A stretch of DNA of 64,000 bases from contig JADJBM010000013.1 in NCBI GenBank assembly GCA_016703785.1, forward strand, positions 114,788 through 178,787. Direction: 5' to 3'. Below the pieces are notes generated by a model that saw nothing but the letters and a program-made list of their open reading frames with translations, was not told the origin of the DNA and ran no database searches. Source of the DNA: Betaproteobacteria bacterium (GTDB lineage Bacteria > Pseudomonadota > Gammaproteobacteria > Burkholderiales > Rhodocyclaceae). Position numbers and translations under genes: made by a program. This document shows positions 23,059 through 29,953 of the stretch, in pieces (positions within the stretch are counted from its first letter, which is position 1; each line of letters begins with the position of its first letter).

Positions 23059-24306
23059 ATGAAATGCGTGGATGATTTCCGCCTGCGCTTCGGTAAGCGC
23101 GAGTTGGTGCCGATCATGATCGGCGGCATGGGCGTGGATATTTCCACGGCCGAACTGGCATTGGAGGCGGCGCGGCTGGGCGGCATCGGTCATATCTCCG
23201 ACGCCATGATCAAGACGGTCTCCGACCGCCGATTCGACACCAAGTTCGTCAGCGCGAAACAGAAACGCTACAAGGCCAACGTTGCCAACGTCGACAAATC
23301 CACCGTGCTGTTCGACCTCGGCGACGTCGCCGAGGCGACCCGCCTGCACGTCGGCCGCACCATGGAGGCCAAACGCGGTGACGGGCTGATCTTCATCAAT
23401 TGCATGGAGAAGCTCACCATGAACGCGCCCAAGGAAACGCTGCGCGTTCGTCTCGCTTCGGCATTGGATGCCGGCATCGACGGCATTACCCTGGCGGCCG
23501 GCTTGCACCTCGGTTCCTTCGCCCTCATGGAGGACCATCCGCGCTTCCGCGACGCCAAACTCGGCATCATCGTTTCCTCGCTGCGCGCATTGCAGCTGTT
23601 CCTGCGCAAGAGCGCGCGCACCGGCCGTCTGCCGGATTATGTGGTGGTGGAGGGGCCGCTTGCCGGCGGCCACCTCGGCTTCGGTCTCGACGACTGGATG
23701 AAGTACGACCTGCGCATCATCACGGCGGAAGTCGTGGCTTACCTGCAGCAGGAAAAACTCGACATTCCCGTGATCCCGGCCGGAGGCATCTTTACCGGCA
23801 CGGACGCGGTGTCCTACCTGGAAACCGGCTCGGCTGCCGTGCAGGTGGCGACGCGCTTTACCGTGGCGGAGGAGTGCGGCCTGCCAGCGAAGGTGCAGCA
23901 GGAGTATTTCAAGGCGAGCGAGGCGGACATCGAGGTGAATGGCATCTCGCCGACCGGCTATCCGATGCGCATGCTGAAGAACAGTCCGGCCATCGGCGCG
24001 GGCATCCGTCCCAACTGCGAGGCCTACGGCTACCTGCTCGACACGAACGGCCATTGCGCCTACATCGACGCCTACTATCGTGAAGTGGCGCTGCATCCCG
24101 GCGCGAAGAAGATCGAGGTGTGGGACAAGACCTGCCTGTGCACCCACATGCGCAACTTCGACTGCTGGACCTGCGGCCATTACACCTACCGCCTGAAGGA
24201 CACCACGCGCAAGCTGGAAGATGGCAGCTACCAGTTGCTCAGCGCCGAGCACATCTTCCGCGACTACCAGTACAGCAAGGACGGCAAGGTCGCGCTACCG
24301 GATTGA
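23059..24306 (+). CDS. Nitronate monooxygenase-like FMN-dependent oxidoreductase
   Basis: A 415-aa cytoplasmic TIM-barrel protein of the nitronate monooxygenase / 2-nitropropane dioxygenase family. Seen are the N-terminal VPIMIGGMGVDIST, the central VVEGPLAGGHLGFG phosphate-binding region, and IPVIPAGGIFTGTDA. The C-terminus adds a four-cysteine cluster, CLCTHMRNFDCWTCGH (around residues 357-372), unusual for simple NMOs and possibly metal-binding. It lies behind the nir cluster, separated by a hairpin and with its own GAGATAG leader, so a role in denitrification is not established. Confidence 0.8.
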   Translation: MKCVDDFRLRFGKRELVPIMIGGMGVDISTAELALEAARLGGIGHISDAMIKTVSDRRFDTKFVSAKQKRYKANVANVDKSTVLFDLGDVAEATRLHVGRTMEAKRGDGLIFINCMEKLTMNAPKETLRVRLASALDAGIDGITLAAGLHLGSFALMEDHPRFRDAKLGIIVSSLRALQLFLRKSARTGRLPDYVVVEGPLAGGHLGFGLDDWMKYDLRIITAEVVAYLQQEKLDIPVIPAGGIFTGTDAVSYLETGSAAVQVATRFTVAEECGLPAKVQQEYFKASEADIEVNGISPTGYPMRMLKNSPAIGAGIRPNCEAYGYLLDTNGHCAYIDAYYREVALHPGAKKIEVWDKTCLCTHMRNFDCWTCGHYTYRLKDTTRKLEDGSYQLLSAEHIFRDYQYSKDGKVALPD

Positions 24307-24325
24307 ACAGGGCGCAGCATCAATT

Positions 24326-24352
24326 AAAACGGCCTCTTGACGAGGCCGTTTT
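24326..24352. terminator. Bidirectional terminator between convergent genes
   Basis: AAAACGGCCTC (24326-24336), loop TTGAC, GAGGCCGTTTT (24342-24352), with T and A runs on both sides. Confidence 0.9.
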
Positions 24353-24373
24353 TGCTTTTCGCGCGGCGTCTGC

Positions 24374-26305
24374 TCAGTTCCCGGGTTCTTCCGCCGGCGC
24401 CTGAATGGCCATCGAACGGGCCGAGATCGTGAAGGCGTCCGAGAAGCACATGCCTTCCTCGGCGCCCTGGCCCTTCAGTTTCGGGAAGATCGCCTCGACC
24501 ATCCTCACCGAGCCGCAAGCGTAGATCTCGTTGCCGGCGAGACTGGGAAAATCCTGCAGGATGGCTTCGTGCACCAAGCCCGTGCGACCGGTCCATGCAT
24601 CTTCCGGTCCGGGCTCCGAGAGAACTGGGTGGAACTTGAAGTTCTCGTGCTCGCGCTGCCACTGCTCCGGCAGGTGGGCAAGGTACATGTCGCGCAGTTG
24701 CCTTACCCCCCAGTAGAGATGGATCGGCCGCTTCAGGCCGCGGTGGAAGGCGTCCTCGACCATGCTTTTCACCGGTGCAAAGCCGGTGGCGCCGGCGACG
24801 AAGATGATCGGCCGGCTCGATTCGCGCAATACGAAGTCGCCGAGCGGGCCTTCGAAGCGGATCGGGTCCCCGACCTTCATGCCCGCGAAGACATGGGTGG
24901 TGAAGCGCCCGCCCGGTACCAGGCGGATCTGCAGCTCGATGTTGTTGGCATTGTGCGGCGCACTGGCAAAGGAAAAGGCGCGGCGTTCACCATCGTCCAG
25001 GATGATGTTGATGTACTGGCCGGCGGAGAAGGAGATGTGCTGGCCTTCCGGCAGCTTGACGACCACGCCCATGACATCGTGCGTGAGCAATTCCATGCTA
25101 TCCACCACGCCGACGTACTCCTTCGCCGGCGCGCGCGTCAGAGCGAATTGCGGCTCGTATTCGATCTCGATGTCGGAGAGCGGTGAGGCGCAGCACATCA
25201 GCACCTTGCCCAAGGCGCGCTCGGCCGGACTGAGGGCATTCGGCTGGTAGATACCGGGATCGACCTCGCCGTTGAGCACCGAGCACTTGCACAGGCCGCA
25301 ACCGCCGTTGCGGCATTCGTAGGGCAGGTTGATCTCGCCGCGCAGGCCGGCATCGAGGATCGTTTCGCCGAAGCGTGCCTTCACCGTCCGGTTGTCGGGA
25401 TGCACGCTGATGTCCAGTTCGGCCTTGGCGCTGCCGCGCAGTTTCGGCGGCAGCCACGGCATCAGGTAGAGCAGGACGGTGGCACCGATCAGCAGGGCCC
25501 AGACCTGCCACAGAGGCCAGTCGTAGATGAGCGGATAAACCGGCAGATAGAACCAGTCGAATTCGAGCTGGACGACTTCCATTGACAGATTTGCCGGCGC
25601 CTGGCTCAGCACCGGCTTGACCAGCGAGAGCAGGATGAAGGTGGCCGTGACCCAGATGGCGATGGGTTTGGGCGGGTTGATGTGGGCGCGCGGCACGCGC
25701 TGCACGTGGATCCACATCACCATCAACACGACCAGGGGCGCGCCGAGATGGATGAAAGCGAGCAGGCTGAACAAGCGGTCGTTGACGTGGCCTTCGAATA
25801 TGAAGTTGCGGATCACCACGCCCTTGAAGATCGGGATCCAGTCGAGCAGCTCGGCCGAGGCGACGGTGACGAATTGCGCCAGTTTGTCCCACACCAGCAT
25901 GAAGCCGTTGATGCCGGTGATGTACACCAGCCAGATGAGGATGACGCCGGTGATCCAGGAGAACCAGCGGAAGCCGCGATACTTGTCGAAGGCGAAGTGA
26001 CGCGCCATGTGCAGCATCATGGTGATGATCATGCCGTCGGAGGCGTAACGGTGCACGCTGCGCAGTATGCCGCCGGCCCACCACTGGTCGTGGGTGATGG
26101 ACTCGACCGACTGGTAGGCATCGGTGACGCCCGTGTCGGCAAAGACGAACAGATAGAGGCCGCTGAACGAGACCAGCCAGAATTGCCAGAACGTGATGGT
26201 GCCGAGGTGGTAGAGCGGATTCAGCTTGTCGCCGAAGGCGACATTGAAGACGCCTTCGACACGCATGAAGAACCACTGCATGGTTTTGTGGATGAGTTTG
26301 AGCAT
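24374..26305 (-). CDS. Cytochrome b - 2Fe-2S ferredoxin - FAD/NAD(P)H reductase fusion protein
   Basis: A 643-aa inner-membrane fusion. Residues 1 to about 310 are a bc1/b6-type cytochrome b with both heme-ligand pairs at the canonical 14-residue spacing, HRYASDGMIITMMLH and HLGAPLVVLMVMWIH. About 315-400 is a plant-type ferredoxin with C331, C336 and C339 in YECRNGGCGLC and a fourth Cys in LMCCASP. About 410-630 is a ferredoxin-NADP reductase-like module with RRAFSFASAP (FAD) and FVAGATGFAPVKS, YACGSVRMVE (NAD(P)H). No Rieske protein or cytochrome c1 is adjacent. It could couple NAD(P)H and the quinone pool, but direction and partners are unknown. It is transcribed divergently from the DUF2249 gene with an FNR-type box in between. 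Confidence 0.85.
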   Translation of the reverse strand: MLKLIHKTMQWFFMRVEGVFNVAFGDKLNPLYHLGTITFWQFWLVSFSGLYLFVFADTGVTDAYQSVESITHDQWWAGGILRSVHRYASDGMIITMMLHMARHFAFDKYRGFRWFSWITGVILIWLVYITGINGFMLVWDKLAQFVTVASAELLDWIPIFKGVVIRNFIFEGHVNDRLFSLLAFIHLGAPLVVLMVMWIHVQRVPRAHINPPKPIAIWVTATFILLSLVKPVLSQAPANLSMEVVQLEFDWFYLPVYPLIYDWPLWQVWALLIGATVLLYLMPWLPPKLRGSAKAELDISVHPDNRTVKARFGETILDAGLRGEINLPYECRNGGCGLCKCSVLNGEVDPGIYQPNALSPAERALGKVLMCCASPLSDIEIEYEPQFALTRAPAKEYVGVVDSMELLTHDVMGVVVKLPEGQHISFSAGQYINIILDDGERRAFSFASAPHNANNIELQIRLVPGGRFTTHVFAGMKVGDPIRFEGPLGDFVLRESSRPIIFVAGATGFAPVKSMVEDAFHRGLKRPIHLYWGVRQLRDMYLAHLPEQWQREHENFKFHPVLSEPGPEDAWTGRTGLVHEAILQDFPSLAGNEIYACGSVRMVEAIFPKLKGQGAEEGMCFSDAFTISARSMAIQAPAEEPGN

Positions 26306-26350
26306 GTTTGTCTGCCGGGATGGGTGGCAATAACCCTAGTAAGTTTGCGG

Positions 26351-26420
26351 AATATAAGGCTTCAATTATTTTCCTTCCATGATATGCATCAAGGCCGGCA
26401 AGGGATGCGACAACGACAAT
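26351..26420. promoter_or_regulatory. Shared FNR/DNR-type box in divergent promoter
   Basis: ATGAT-ATGC-ATCAA (26379-26392) differs at one base from the FNR consensus. Reading left, TATATT (26351-26356, minus strand) is the -10 of the cytochrome b fusion gene; reading right, GACAAT (26415-26420) is the -10 of the DUF2249 gene. Both lie where the box would be centred at -41.5, so one box could activate both genes. Confidence 0.6.
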
Positions 26421-26472
26421 TCAGCCGCGTGCATCGTTATGCACAGCAAATAACCCTAACAGGAGAGTAGTC

Positions 26473-26736
26473 ATGTCAAATCCCCACCTGCACCTGCAAG
26501 CCGATCAACTCTATCCTTTCGACGCGCGCGGCATCGCCAAGCGTTTCCGTCACGCCGCCATCTTTGGCGCGCTCGATGCGCTGTATGCCGGCGAAACCAT
26601 GCGTTTCTGCAACGATCACGACCCGCTTCCGCTGCTCGACCAGCTGCGCGCCCGCTACGGCGAGAAGGTCGAGATCAAGTACGTGCAACGTGAGCCGGGC
26701 GCCATTGTCATCGACTTCATCAAGAAACAGGCCTGA
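26473..26736 (+). CDS. DUF2249 domain protein
   Basis: An 87-aa cytoplasmic protein with the DUF2249 (TusA-like, IF3-C-like fold) signature: LYPFDARGIAKRFRHAAIFGALDAL and GETMRFCNDHDPLPLLDQLRARYG, ending PGAIVIDFIKK. Such proteins are often found near denitrification and NO-response genes; their activity is unknown to me. An AGGAG lies 7-8 bp before the ATG. The next gene follows after 22 bp. Confidence 0.85.
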   Translation: MSNPHLHLQADQLYPFDARGIAKRFRHAAIFGALDALYAGETMRFCNDHDPLPLLDQLRARYGEKVEIKYVQREPGAIVIDFIKKQA

Positions 26737-26758
26737 GCCTGCCACAGCGAACGGCGTG

Positions 26759-27871
26759 ATGCCGTTTCTCGTCGCCACCGCCTTCGCAGCCTTCGCGGCG
26801 TCGTTGGCGTTGATGCTCGTCGGCGCGGCTTCACCCGCCGCTGCAGCGCATGTTGCCTTTGCTGCAGGCATCATGCCGCTCATCTTCGGCGCCATGATGC
26901 ATTTCGTGCCGGTGCTTACGCGCAGCGGCAAGGCATCGCCGGCCATGCTTCGTCTGCCGCTTGCGTTTCTCGCCTCGGGCGTTCTCGTGGCCGTCGCCTT
27001 CATCCAGCCGGCCTGGTTCAATCCGCTGGTGCATGCCGGCGCCAGCCTCGCGTTCATTGCCGCCCTCGCCATGGCTGCCTGGATCGTGCGGCGCGGCCGT
27101 GCCGCCCTTGGCGCGCCGCATCCCGGCCTGTATTGGTATCTGGCGGCGGTGCTGTGCCTGGCGCTGGCGCTGGCGGCGGCGCTGACGATGCCGGCCTTTC
27201 CCGCGCAGCGCAGTGCGTTGCGCCTGTTCCACCTGCATCTCAACACGCTCGGCTTCATCGGCCTCACTGCGCTGGGCACGCTCACCGTGCTGCTGCCCAC
27301 TGCAGTCGGCCAGCTGGATCCCGATGCGGCCGGGCGGTTGCGCCGCGACCTGCCGCTCGCCACGGCCGGCGTGCTGCTGACGGCTGCGGGCGCCGCATGG
27401 TGGCCGCCAGCGGCCTATGTCGGCCTGGTGCTACTGTTGCTCCCGGTGGCGATCCTGGGCACGGCCTGGGTGGTGCGTTTCCCGCGCGACATGCTGCGGG
27501 TCCATGGCGCCGCGCCTTCGCTGGCCCTGGCGCTGGCGGGGCTGCTGGTGCTGCTTTTCCTGAGCGCACTGCATGCCCAGCGTCGCCTCGAGGGCGGTGA
27601 TGCCGTTTTCGGCTTCCTGCTCGCTTTCCTTCTGCCGCTGGTCAGCGGCGCTGCCAGCCAGTTGCTTCCGGTTTGGCTGAAACCTGGCTTGCAGACGGGT
27701 TGGCATCGCGCCGCGCGCGCAAAACTGGGCCGCTTCGCCGTACTGCGGGGGCTGACTTTTGTCGCGGCAGGATGGCTTGTTGCGATGGGCTGGACAGCGG
27801 GCGTCTGGCTGGCGGCGGCCGGATTGGCAGCCTTTATGGCACAGGCCCTGTCGGTCGCGGCGAGGCGCTAA
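26759..27871 (+). CDS. Polytopic membrane protein, possibly NnrS-like
   Basis: A 370-aa very hydrophobic protein with about twelve predicted membrane helices. Conserved-looking polar spots are GAMMHFVPVLTRSG (residues about 40-53), LFHLHLNTLGFIGLTALG and GAASQLLPVW. Histidines in helices suggest heme or metal binding, as in NnrS-type proteins or heme-copper relatives, but I cannot place it firmly in a family. It is probably co-transcribed with the DUF2249 gene. Its stop overlaps that of the minus-strand gene at 27868. Confidence 0.6.
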   Translation: MPFLVATAFAAFAASLALMLVGAASPAAAAHVAFAAGIMPLIFGAMMHFVPVLTRSGKASPAMLRLPLAFLASGVLVAVAFIQPAWFNPLVHAGASLAFIAALAMAAWIVRRGRAALGAPHPGLYWYLAAVLCLALALAAALTMPAFPAQRSALRLFHLHLNTLGFIGLTALGTLTVLLPTAVGQLDPDAAGRLRRDLPLATAGVLLTAAGAAWWPPAAYVGLVLLLLPVAILGTAWVVRFPRDMLRVHGAAPSLALALAGLLVLLFLSALHAQRRLEGGDAVFGFLLAFLLPLVSGAASQLLPVWLKPGLQTGWHRAARAKLGRFAVLRGLTFVAAGWLVAMGWTAGVWLAAAGLAAFMAQALSVAARR

Positions 27872-28059
27872 TCCTTTTTCCCGTCCAACAAGGCCGCGGC
27901 GATCACAGCCGCGACATCCAGCGTACGGACCGCCCCGATGGCGACTTCCCATGCGCCCTCGCGGCACAAACCCCTGACCTGGGCATCCTCGTAAGCTTCG
28001 AGTGCGGCCTCGATGCAGGCGCGGCGCACGGCTTCGGCAATTTTCTGCGGATTGGCCAC
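27868..28059 (-). CDS. Small conserved-looking protein downstream of the heme-copper subunit
   Basis: A 63-aa protein starting at GTG 28059: residues MANPQKIAEAVRRACIEAAL, then AYEDAQVRGLCREGAWEVAI, then a hydrophobic tail. It starts 6 bp after the stop of the heme-copper gene. It has no signal peptide and is predicted helical. I recall similar short proteins loosely labelled acetyltransferase-like, but the function is unknown. The start has no good ribosome-binding site, so it may depend on translational coupling. Confidence 0.5.
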   Translation of the reverse strand: MANPQKIAEAVRRACIEAALEAYEDAQVRGLCREGAWEVAIGAVRTLDVAAVIAAALLDGKKD

Positions 28060-28064
28060 TTCGT

Positions 28065-29438
28065 TCAGGATGCCGCCCGGCCGCGATGGCGGATCGCCAT
28101 GAGCACGACGACCACGAAAATCAGTCCGCCGATGATGGCGACGAGGCCGCCCAGGCCCATGATGCCCATGGCGGCGACTTCCTGTGTGCTGCGCAGCGCC
28201 TGCTCGGCACCGGCGACCTTGCGCTGGACACCGTAGCCGCCGGACCACATCAGGCCGCCGATGTGCATGGCCTGTCCCACCGCATAGCAATAGGAAGAGA
28301 AAGTCGCCCACTTGCGCGCCGGCAGGCCGTAGCCCAAGCGCGGTAGCAGGTGGTACACCAGACCCATGAGCGCCAGCGTCACGCCGACGATGCAGCCGTG
28401 ATAGTGGGCGGGAATCTTGACGTTGCTGCCGGCAATGGTGAAGCCGATCAGGCCACCGAAGCAGAACAGTGCGATCGAGGATAGCAGGGCCGCGCGCAAC
28501 GGCCGCGCCCCATCGGCGAGCGGTGCGCCAGAGCGCAAGGCCAGCAGGGCGGCGAGTGCGATGGGCAGGATGGGCAGGCCGCCGCCCAGTCCCATGGCGA
28601 AGGTGAGCAGGTTGCGGTGCTCGACGGTATGCGCCGGCCACAGCAGGTAGGCGACGGGAATGGCCAGGGCGCACACCGTTGCCAGGACGAAGCAGAGCAG
28701 AGCGATGCGCGGCGTCATCGGGACGCGCGCACTGCAGGCGCTGGCCAGCCATAGCCAGGCAACCAGCATGAAGACCGTCCAGATGAACTGCAGGGCATGG
28801 CCGCCGCCCCAGAAAAGAATTTCGTAGTAGGCCTTGCCGGTGAGATCGTCCGGCGTGGTCAGCCAGGACCCGGCGAAGGCGAGGATGGCGACGACGGCCG
28901 GCATCAGGCCTAGCGCAAGGCCGCTACGCAGCGCATCGGCGCCGTTGCGTGGCATGGCCCATGCGGGTGCGGCGATGAGGCTGCGCCCCACCAGCATCAC
29001 CGAACCGGCGCCGAAAATCACCAGTCCCCAAATGAACAGCGGATCCTCCAACACGGGAATGTAGTTCGCCATCACCGGGCCGCCGCGGCCGACGAAGGGC
29101 GACAAGGTCATGAGCAGGGTGCCCAGGCCGGAAACGACCAGCGCGGCGCGGTTCAGGCCGAGGGCGCGAGTGCTGCCCGACAGCGTCCACAGAATGCCGC
29201 CGAGGGAGATGAACCACACCAGGACGGAGAGGTCGACATGAACGACCAGCGCGACGCGGAAGAAGTCGCCGGCGGGCAGCAGGTGCTGGAACTGCGGCGC
29301 GCGTGAGAGCACCAGCACGATCGACAGCACCCCCGAGCCGATCAAAGCCAGCAGGCCGAGCCAGAGCCAGCCGCGCGCGAGCCCGCGCAGGCGGAAGTCA
29401 GTGTCGGGCAGGCTGAAATCGGTGGCTGCTGCCGTCAT
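28065..29438 (-). CDS. Divergent heme-copper oxidoreductase subunit I (possible NO reductase)
   Basis: A 457-aa protein with about twelve membrane helices. Histidines fit the heme-copper superfamily: low-spin heme ligand H67 (VVHVDLSVLVWF) and helix X pair H345/H347 (PAHYHGCIVGVTLALMG). The copper-side helix VI reads GGGHALQFIWTVF (H214, Q217), without the HPEVY tyrosine. Helix VII reads PAHTVEHRNLL (H270, E273, H274) rather than an HH pair. Loss of the tyrosine and a glutamate near the second metal are NO-reductase-like. Automated annotation would probably call it cbb3-type subunit I. It overlaps the preceding small membrane gene by 4 bp. Confidence 0.75.
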   Translation of the reverse strand: MTAAATDFSLPDTDFRLRGLARGWLWLGLLALIGSGVLSIVLVLSRAPQFQHLLPAGDFFRVALVVHVDLSVLVWFISLGGILWTLSGSTRALGLNRAALVVSGLGTLLMTLSPFVGRGGPVMANYIPVLEDPLFIWGLVIFGAGSVMLVGRSLIAAPAWAMPRNGADALRSGLALGLMPAVVAILAFAGSWLTTPDDLTGKAYYEILFWGGGHALQFIWTVFMLVAWLWLASACSARVPMTPRIALLCFVLATVCALAIPVAYLLWPAHTVEHRNLLTFAMGLGGGLPILPIALAALLALRSGAPLADGARPLRAALLSSIALFCFGGLIGFTIAGSNVKIPAHYHGCIVGVTLALMGLVYHLLPRLGYGLPARKWATFSSYCYAVGQAMHIGGLMWSGGYGVQRKVAGAEQALRSTQEVAAMGIMGLGGLVAIIGGLIFVVVVLMAIRHRGRAAS

Positions 29439-29953
29439 TCAAAGAAAATGCCGCCGTGATCCCTGCGCAAGTCGATGACGAGGATCTGCGCCGGCTTGAG
29501 CGTGACCTTCTCCTCGCGCACCATGTTGTAGTCCTTGATGCGGACGTTGTCGTTCATCTTCACTGACAGCATGTGCTCGCCGGAGGGAACCTCGAAGCGC
29601 TTGTAGATCGTCGAGGTGCCGTCCTTGGAGAGGCCCGCGGGCGGGGCGACCCCTTCGAACAGCGGCTGGCCGTCGAGGTCGATCTTCACCTTGATCGGCG
29701 AGCGCTCGCGCGGACAGACCGTCAGCTTGCGCATATTCGGCGCCAGTTTGGCCAGTTCTTCCGGCGTGCGCTGGTGGCACTCGCCGACCGGCTCACCGTG
29801 GTAGCTGAAGGACAGCTTGATGAGTGATGTTTCCGGTTCGAGATGAGTGTATTTCGGCGCAGTCGAGAAATAGGCGATGATCACGGCGAAGAGGCCGTAG
29901 AACAGCACCTGACCGACCAGTACGAGCGGATTGTAGGGCGACTTGCTAACCAT
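29435..29953 (-). CDS. Membrane-anchored periplasmic protein of the heme-copper/cytochrome b operon
   Basis: A 172-aa protein with one N-terminal membrane helix (PYNPLVLVGQVLFYGLFAVI) and a beta-rich soluble domain beginning APKYTHLEPETSLIKLSF. Two cysteines occur in GECHQRTPEE and LTVCPRERSP. ATG 29953 is chosen over the upstream ATG because GGAGG lies 10 bp before it. It overlaps the cytochrome b-MvhD gene by 8 bp and the heme-copper gene by 4 bp. It may take the place of a subunit II, but no CuA or heme c motif is present. Family not recognised. Confidence 0.7.
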   Translation of the reverse strand: MVSKSPYNPLVLVGQVLFYGLFAVIIAYFSTAPKYTHLEPETSLIKLSFSYHGEPVGECHQRTPEELAKLAPNMRKLTVCPRERSPIKVKIDLDGQPLFEGVAPPAGLSKDGTSTIYKRFEVPSGEHMLSVKMNDNVRIKDYNMVREEKVTLKPAQILVIDLRRDHGGIFFE

